Below are positions 58,119 to 64,000 of a DNA stretch of 64,000 nucleotides, piece by piece. The number at the start of each line of letters is the position of its first letter. Positions within the stretch are counted from its first letter, which is position 1. The notes beneath the pieces were generated by a model that was given only the letters and a program-made list of their open reading frames with translations, ran no database searches and was not told the DNA's origin. Origin of the DNA: Rhinopomastus cyanomelas. Its lineage: Eukaryota; Chordata; Aves; Bucerotiformes; Rhinopomastidae. The stretch covers positions 1 to 64,000 of the forward strand of contig VXBP01002421.1 of the NCBI GenBank assembly GCA_013400115.1, written 5' to 3'. Position numbers and translations under genes: made by a program.

Positions 58119-59879
58119 TACACCATGTGAAGAGTGTAAAATGAAGTATGTGAAATTACTTGGGTTGGTAGTAACACAGCAACACACAGTGGATCAGAGT
58201 TGTACTCCTCCTAAATACCAAGTGTATATCTTATATCATGCTGATATAAACTGATAGATCTGTCTGGGAGGCATATGCCTGGTAGTTCCTTAGATTAGTG
58301 TCTGTAAAGCATTTTAATCAAAGTCTTGAGTATTAAGGAAACTTTTTCCTCCTTGCTGCAGTGGAAGCGTGTGATGATGGTTGAAGAAAGTGTCCTTTGT
58401 ACCGTGTAACTGGAGAACTTTAACAACTGGTAGGTGTCCCATAGATTAAGAGTGCAGCCTAAAAGCTTAGGGGCAGAGTAGCTCCACAGTGCTGACCTGA
58501 AGCATCCTAGCCCAGAAAACAGGTAAATGGCATGACCACTGGTGCACCTTATCTCTTCAGCAAGTGATTCCTGAAAGGTGCAGACAGCCAAGTCAAATTT
58601 GTGACTTGCTCAATGACAGCATCTGCATACGATAGCTGGCCTGACAGCAAAAGGCAAAGTAGGTAAGGTGTTGGCTGCTAGCCGTGTGAGTTGGTGCACA
58701 CTGCCACTTCCAGAAGTAGCCATATTGAAATCGTCGCCTGAATGGGGAAACTCGTGCTGTTTGGTGCATTGTGACAGCTATTTTGACTGGGATGCTACCA
58801 CTATGCTGTTAGGGACCTGCGAGGCAGCAGAACCCTGAAGAGCTGGGAATGATGCTCTTGGCATCAGTGTTCTAGGCAAGCAGAAAATATCAGAGCATGG
58901 AGCCAGCACCATCACACTGTGATTCATCTGATCTGTTGCATTTGGGGTTCTCTCTGCCTTCTCCTCGCCATAGTATCTTACAGCCTTGCTCTGTCATTGC
59001 GTTTGGTTGTGCACGATGCCAAGAGATCCTGGGATCAGGCTGTGTTGTTCAAGTATGTGCTTGAATTAATTAGTAGCTTGGGCACAATTAAAGTTTTGCT
59101 TTGAATATGTGTTACCATCTCCTTATGGGTCTTTTAGGAGTACCATCCTGCTCAAAGCTTACCGAGGGATATTTAGCCTTGTTCTCCAGTGTGGCACAGG
59201 AAAGTAACCAAAGTGACCTACTCACAGAGTGAAGGCCAACGAGAACAACTGGACTTGAGCCTCTCAAGCCCCTGGCTAGCCCTTTAACCACTGGGAGGTC
59301 TTTCCATGGAGATTATTCACAGTGAGACTGTTCATGGGGACTAATAAAAGGGCTTTTCATGGAACTAATTGCACTTCAGTCCTGCTGTGGATGCTTATTC
59401 TCCAGGACTCCCTTATTTTGTGGCGATTTCTTTCTTACAATCATTCCTTTCCCTCGTTCTTCTCACCGTGGCAGTCTCTGGCATGATGCAGACGGTTTTT
59501 TTGCTTTGTACAGCATTCAAGACACAAATTGCATCTTGAACAGCTTATTGGAGCATGGTTCTCTGAGCAGAATAATGTGTTGGCTCCTTCAGCTGAAGGA
59601 ATTAGGAGGAATCAGTTAAGTGCCTTTGCCCAGGTGAAGCATGAAAGATGATACTGGTATTTCTGCAATGCACTTTCAGCCTGAAAGCTCCTTAAGCTAA
59701 TGGGCAGAAAAATTCAGAACAAGCATTTAGAACACATTGATGTGTGTCTTCCATGGACCATCCTTTTCACTCAGCATGTTTGGCCCTGAAATAATTTATA
59801 TCTGGATTTGCTTTAATTCTGCTCATCACACACTGCATCATTACCCTCTTGGCTTACTGAGTGTCGTTCTCCAAGCAAG
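58119..59879. other. No gene recognised
   Basis: About 1.8 kb of unique sequence. No exon or repeat was recognised. Confidence 0.55.
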
Positions 59880-60345
59880 AGAAGGATGAATCAGTCAGAA
59901 CTGCTGGAGAAAGTCCAGCGCAGAGCCACAAAGATTATTAAGGGAGTGGAGCATCTCCCTGGTGAAGAAAGGCTGAGGGAGCTGGGTCTCTTTAGCTTGG
60001 AGAAAAGGAAACTGAGGGGTAACCTCATTAATATTTATAAATACATGAAGGGCAGTTGTCAGGAAGATGAAGTGACATCCAATAATAGGACAAGGAGCAA
60101 TGGGTGTAAGCTGGAACGTAGGAGGTTCCACATAAACAAGAAGGAGCTTCTTCTTGGTGAAGGTGACAGAACACTGGAAGGGGCAGCCCAGGAGAGTTGT
60201 GGAGTCTCCTTCTCTGGAGACATTTGAAACCCATGTGGATATGTTCCTTTGTGATTTGATCTAGGTGATCCTGCCGTGGCAGGAGGATTGGGCTAGCTGA
60301 TCTTTCGAGGTCCCTTCCAATCTCTAATGTTCTGTGTTTGTGAAT
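59880..60345 (+). mobile_element. CR1 3' fragment
   Basis: The open frame (59886-60227) begins L-L-E-K-V-Q-R-R-A-T-K-I-I and continues R-L-R-E-L-G-L-F-S-L-E-K-R-K-L. The 3' UTR has GTGATCCTGCCGTGGCAGGA, ending TCTAATGTTCTGTG. Confidence 0.93.
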
Positions 60346-60734
60346 TTTTAATAGAGCAGACAGGGGAATAATATATATTAGTCACTTGCTCTTACTTTCT
60401 TTTTTGCTTGATCAAAAGAGTTTATTCCTTGCTGCTGTCAGCCTTTGGTCCAGAGATGTAATGCCAGCTCTTTATCTTTGCAGGTACTCTTATGGCACGT
60501 TGTGGAAACACATTACTAGCTTTATTGAACACGCGTATAAAATGTGAGCGTTGTGGTACAAGTGGATGTATCCGACTTTGCAGAACCCGCGTTGCGCAAG
60601 TCTACCTCAAGTAATGACATCACCAGGCACAATGACTGGAGAACAAACACACACGCATCCCGTTTAACTCATTTGATACCCTTCCATGATAAGGCCACCC
60701 ACCGAGTGCATGAAGGGCAGACAGGGGAGGTTGA
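60346..60734. other. No gene recognised
   Basis: Unique sequence between two CR1s. Confidence 0.5.
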
Positions 60735-61262
60735 GAGCAGCGTCAGTGTGAGTCAGCAGTGTGTCCTCACAGCCAAGAAGGCAAACCACATCCTGGGGTG
60801 CATTGAAACATAACCAGCTAGCCAAAAGGTGATTATCCTGCTGTGTTTACCGTGGGTGTAGCCTGTCCTTGAGTACTGTGTGCAGTTCTGAGCCCCAGAA
60901 CGTTAGAAGGATGTGAATGCTCTTGAATACTTCAAAAAGAGGGCAATTAAGATCGTGAAATGGCTGAGACCATATCCTGTGAGGGTGGCTAAGGAGCTTG
61001 TGCCTGTAAGGTTTGGAAAAAAGGAGGCTGACAGGGTACTTAACTTCTCTCTACAACTTCCTGAGAAGTGGAGAGGAAAGTGCTGATCTCTTCTCCCTGG
61101 TACCCAGTTATCAGATATGTGGGAATGGTTCAAAGTTGCATCATGCGGAGTTTAGACCGGGCATTAAGAAGCATTTCTTTCTTGAGAGAGTAGTTAGACA
61201 CCGAAACAGGCTTCTAGAGAAGAGGTCGATGCCCTGAGCCTGTCAGTGTTTAAGAGGTGATG
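60735..61262 (+). mobile_element. CR1 ORF2 C-terminal fragment, no 3' tail
   Basis: A-K-K-A-N-H-I-L-G-C-I-E then GAGTACTGTGTGCAGTTCTG, a degraded ERVQRRAT-type block, and K-K-H-F-F-L-E-R-V-V-R-H. It belongs to a diverged subfamily. Confidence 0.85.
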
Positions 61263-63722
61263 CACCAGCCAGGGGACCAGGTGATAAATTCTATTTAACA
61301 GAGGAAAATAATGACCCGAAATCATGACATCCATTTCTTGCTGGTGGTCGTGTGAATGTGGTGTATGTGTATGAAGTGGGTGCATAGCTCTGAGGCACTC
61401 TCAGTCACCATTTCAGATTAATGCCACGGTGAGCTAGATATTTACTGTAGATGCTGAACAGCAATTAATTACTCAAAGCCCTTTTTCTCCTGTCTGCCTT
61501 GCTGAATGATGCAGAGACTAACTGCAAACGCCAGCTCTGGTTATTGGCCTGTGAATTCAGTAGCTGCGCTGCGGCGTTAAATGTAGAGCCTGTGGCACGC
61601 ATCCCGCCTGCTGCAAAGGCAGATGTCAGACACGTGTCTGCAGAGCAGGTAGAGTTGAACCAGCAAAAGAGCAAAGTGCAGACTGTGCTGACAAAAGTGT
61701 TCCGATTGAGTGTTTCAGAGGGGTAGAGAGGATGTCTGCATCAGTGTTGTTTCATCTAGTCCTCTCCCTGGACTGTAGTTAAAGAAACTGAAGTCGCTGG
61801 GTTTTCCAACTCAACGCAGCACACTCAGCAAACAAAATTCTTGGAAAAATCTCTTCCTCGTGCTGCAGTCCAGCTTCTGAGCTCTGATGAGCCTGTTAGG
61901 ATTGTATAACTTTTGTTTGCTGGTGTTGAATTAAGTGTATGGTCACAAGCCAATTTCTAGCAGCAAAGTGGTGGCAGCTAGCATTACTTACATCCCTTGC
62001 TGCCTGCCTCAGCAGTGTAGCTGTTTGGTGAGTAAGATACAGGTGTTTCATGATTCTCCTAGATCCCAGAGAGGTCATATGGGGTCAGAAATGGGTGTCA
62101 GTAAAGTGCTTGCAAAGTTACATGTGTTATGTAGGTAAGAGTTTCTCCAGTGCCAGCTCAGATTTTCCATCAGTGCCCAGTTCACTGTGAATAGGTAAAA
62201 TCAAGGAAGAGGAAGAGAAGAACTTTTCTTGTAAGATCACAACCAGCATCTGCTTGTTTATTACAGCACTACTGCTTCACATCTCATTAAAACCTGCTCC
62301 CCTGTGTGGTACCAGCTTTGGACTGGGAAAGATATTTGAGCTTTCTCCATGTGAGATGCCTCTCTTTCCTTACACAAGGAACAGTGCTAACCTTGTAAAA
62401 GTTGGTGGAGAGGCTTGTAGTGTTATCAGTGGGCTTTGGACCCGGCCTTTGAGCGGTGGCGATGGGTGTCTGAAATTGCACCTCGATGCAGTGTTTTAAG
62501 CTGTTGTCCTTTATCATTTGTATAGAGCTGCACGCATTTCCTTCGTGTGTGATCTGACAGGCCAAGCAGGCAGAGAAGATTCCTGCCCCAAAATCTTACA
62601 GTAGCTGTAAGAATAACATGAACACAGGAGAGAGAGAGAGAGAGAAAAGGCATTGGAACACACAACCTCAGTGCAGAGTCACTTGAAACTAGAGGAAGAG
62701 AAGCTTGACCACAAAAATGACAGAGGAAAATCTAGCTGATTGCCTCCAGGGTTATAGTACCCTGGCTTGGGGTTACCAAGGTGTGACCCACAAAAAGCCA
62801 TCCTAGATAGCAAGTCCATGTACTCCACCTCATAAATGAAAAAGAAGTAAGGGTTGAGGAAATAAAAAGCCTGTGGACTTGCCTCAAAGGAAACTAATGG
62901 ATGGGAATTGTATTCACCCCTGGACATAGCTGTGACGTGTTAGATCTCAGGGAAAAAGAAAAACAGAAGAAAAAACATTTAATTTTTGGTGGTTTGTGCG
63001 TTATGCCAGTAGCTCTGCTGATGAATATATCTGTTTCCAAGCCAAAGCTTGTTCACTTTAAGATGGGTGTGAACCCAAGCCAGAGTCTTAAGTAACTTCA
63101 AGCTTTTGAACAGCTTGAGCAAAGTGGTTAGGTTAGCTCAAACAAAATGGGGTATGAGCCTCACGCAACCATGGAACACAAGAAGTTCAGTTCCGTGGAC
63201 AGACATTGTGTCAAAGGCCTGTTTTCTTTAGTTGTTAACTATTCGTTTGGCTTGGAGTCTTCTTTGCCTTTTCTTTCTTCTCCTTCTACACACAATTCAC
63301 TGGTAGCTTTGTCCTTGTCTTCTCATCTTTCTGTTTCCTTTGGTCAAGGATTAAGAGCCCCCAACAGACTAAAAAAATTGCACCGACATGATCAGTTCTG
63401 CTTCACTTGGCAAATCCTCTGCTTGTCAAGGATGGCATTTGATATATCGTGCTGGCTTTTTTCTTTGCAAAGTTATTTGGGGAGCTTTCTCCAAATTCTT
63501 CAAATTTTGTTGGTATTAAATTATCCCAATCATCTCATCTCCTAAGACAGAGGAGCATGCATTTATTTTAAGAAATTACATAATGTCATATTCTTCAAGT
63601 GGCTTCATGCCTCTCTTACAGTGTTTTCACTCCAGTTCTTGTCATTCTCCTCAGTTTTCTCTCAGACTGAACCACCTCTTGTTGTGTGCTTCTGTGTTCT
63701 TCTGTGTTCTCCACAGCCTGGG
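61263..63722. other. No gene recognised
   Basis: About 2.5 kb of unique sequence with an (AG)n run at 62628-62645. Open frames are short; none resembles a known protein. Confidence 0.55.
62628..62645. repeat. (AG)n microsatellite
   Basis: Uninterrupted AG dinucleotides. Confidence 0.9.
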
Positions 63723-63897
63723 CCACAGAATCACAGAACATTAGGGAGGGATTGGAAGGGACCTAGAAAGACCACCCAGTCCGATCCCCCGGATGGAGCA
63801 GGATCCCCTGGATCAAGTCACACAGGAACATGTCCAGGCGGGTTTCAAATGCCTCCAGAGAAGGAGACTCCACAACACTCCTGAGCAGCCTGTTCCA
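63723..63897 (-). mobile_element. CR1 3'-end fragment
   Basis: CACAGAATCACAGAACATTA, GGAAGGGACCTAGAAAGACC, then CTCCAGAGAAGGAGACTCCA and ending near GAGCAGCCTGTTCC. Confidence 0.93.
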
Positions 63898-64000
63898 TGG
63901 CTCCGAAATCGACCCAACAATTTTAGGACCAGATTCTGCAGTGTGGTGACTTAGCTGGTTCAGACAAGGCCTGCAGAATTTGATGTTCCACGTAAACTGA

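Noticed and set aside
8055..64000. A second XCL-type chemokine (XCL2-like) copy
   Set aside because: I looked for another exon with the XCL N-loop or the L-F-I-T...C block and did not see one.
1..64000. Dermatopontin (DPT) or TBX19 exons expected beside XCL1 by synteny
   Set aside because: No exon resembling either family was recognised on either strand; they may lie beyond the window.
1..64000. CRISPR array or prokaryotic island
   Set aside because: The repeats present are microsatellites, short tandem duplications and CR1 octamer tails; none has spaced identical repeats.

Overview
This is vertebrate, almost certainly bird, DNA. It is AT-moderate and gene-poor. CR1 LINE retrotransposons dominate it: more than twenty copies on both strands, most 5'-truncated, many ending in the ATTCTGTG-type octamer tail. 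They include two copies of a distinctive subfamily and one near full-length copy. There are no bacterial features (no operons, ribosome binding sites or CRISPR).

One protein-coding gene can be fully reconstructed. It is a three-exon, minus-strand C-type chemokine, XCL1 (lymphotactin): exon 1 at 7832-7901, exon 2 at 5253-5370, exon 3 at 4335-4473. The splice sites are canonical, the splice phases (1, then 2) are those of chemokine genes, and a TATA box and an NFAT/AP-1-like site lie upstream. The predicted precursor is 108 residues. It keeps the single C-chemokine cysteine pair and adds two further cysteines.

Layout: 1-235 T/G-rich low complexity, a 27-bp direct repeat and a CR1 tail; 556-1083 CR1 reverse-transcriptase remnant; 1084-4334 XCL1 3' flank; 4335-8054 XCL1 and its promoter; 8055-11923 mostly unique; 11924-14255 nest of CR1s; 14870-16726 second nest, containing a tRNA-derived SINE and an assembly gap; 16648-17240 left arm of an inverted duplication; 17241-26606 unique apart from one CR1; 26607-27198 right arm, fused to a CR1 (27124-27987); 28595-30912 CR1 cluster with an internally deleted ORF1-ORF2 fusion; 30913-52900 mostly unique with scattered CR1s and one weak candidate exon; 52901-53450 probable solo LTR; 53462-56392 near full-length CR1 with an assembly gap; 57015-63897 four more CR1s.

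The mobile elements are molecular fossils. Every CR1 reading frame is truncated, frameshifted or interrupted. The most unusual items are the tRNA-Lys-like SINE carrying a CR1 tail, the 555-bp apparently identical inverted duplication beginning close to an assembly gap, a CR1 variant with a compound 3' UTR present twice, and the extra cysteine pair in XCL1. Apart from XCL1 no stretch could be assigned to a known gene. The expected syntenic neighbours (DPT, TBX19) were not recognised and probably lie outside the window.
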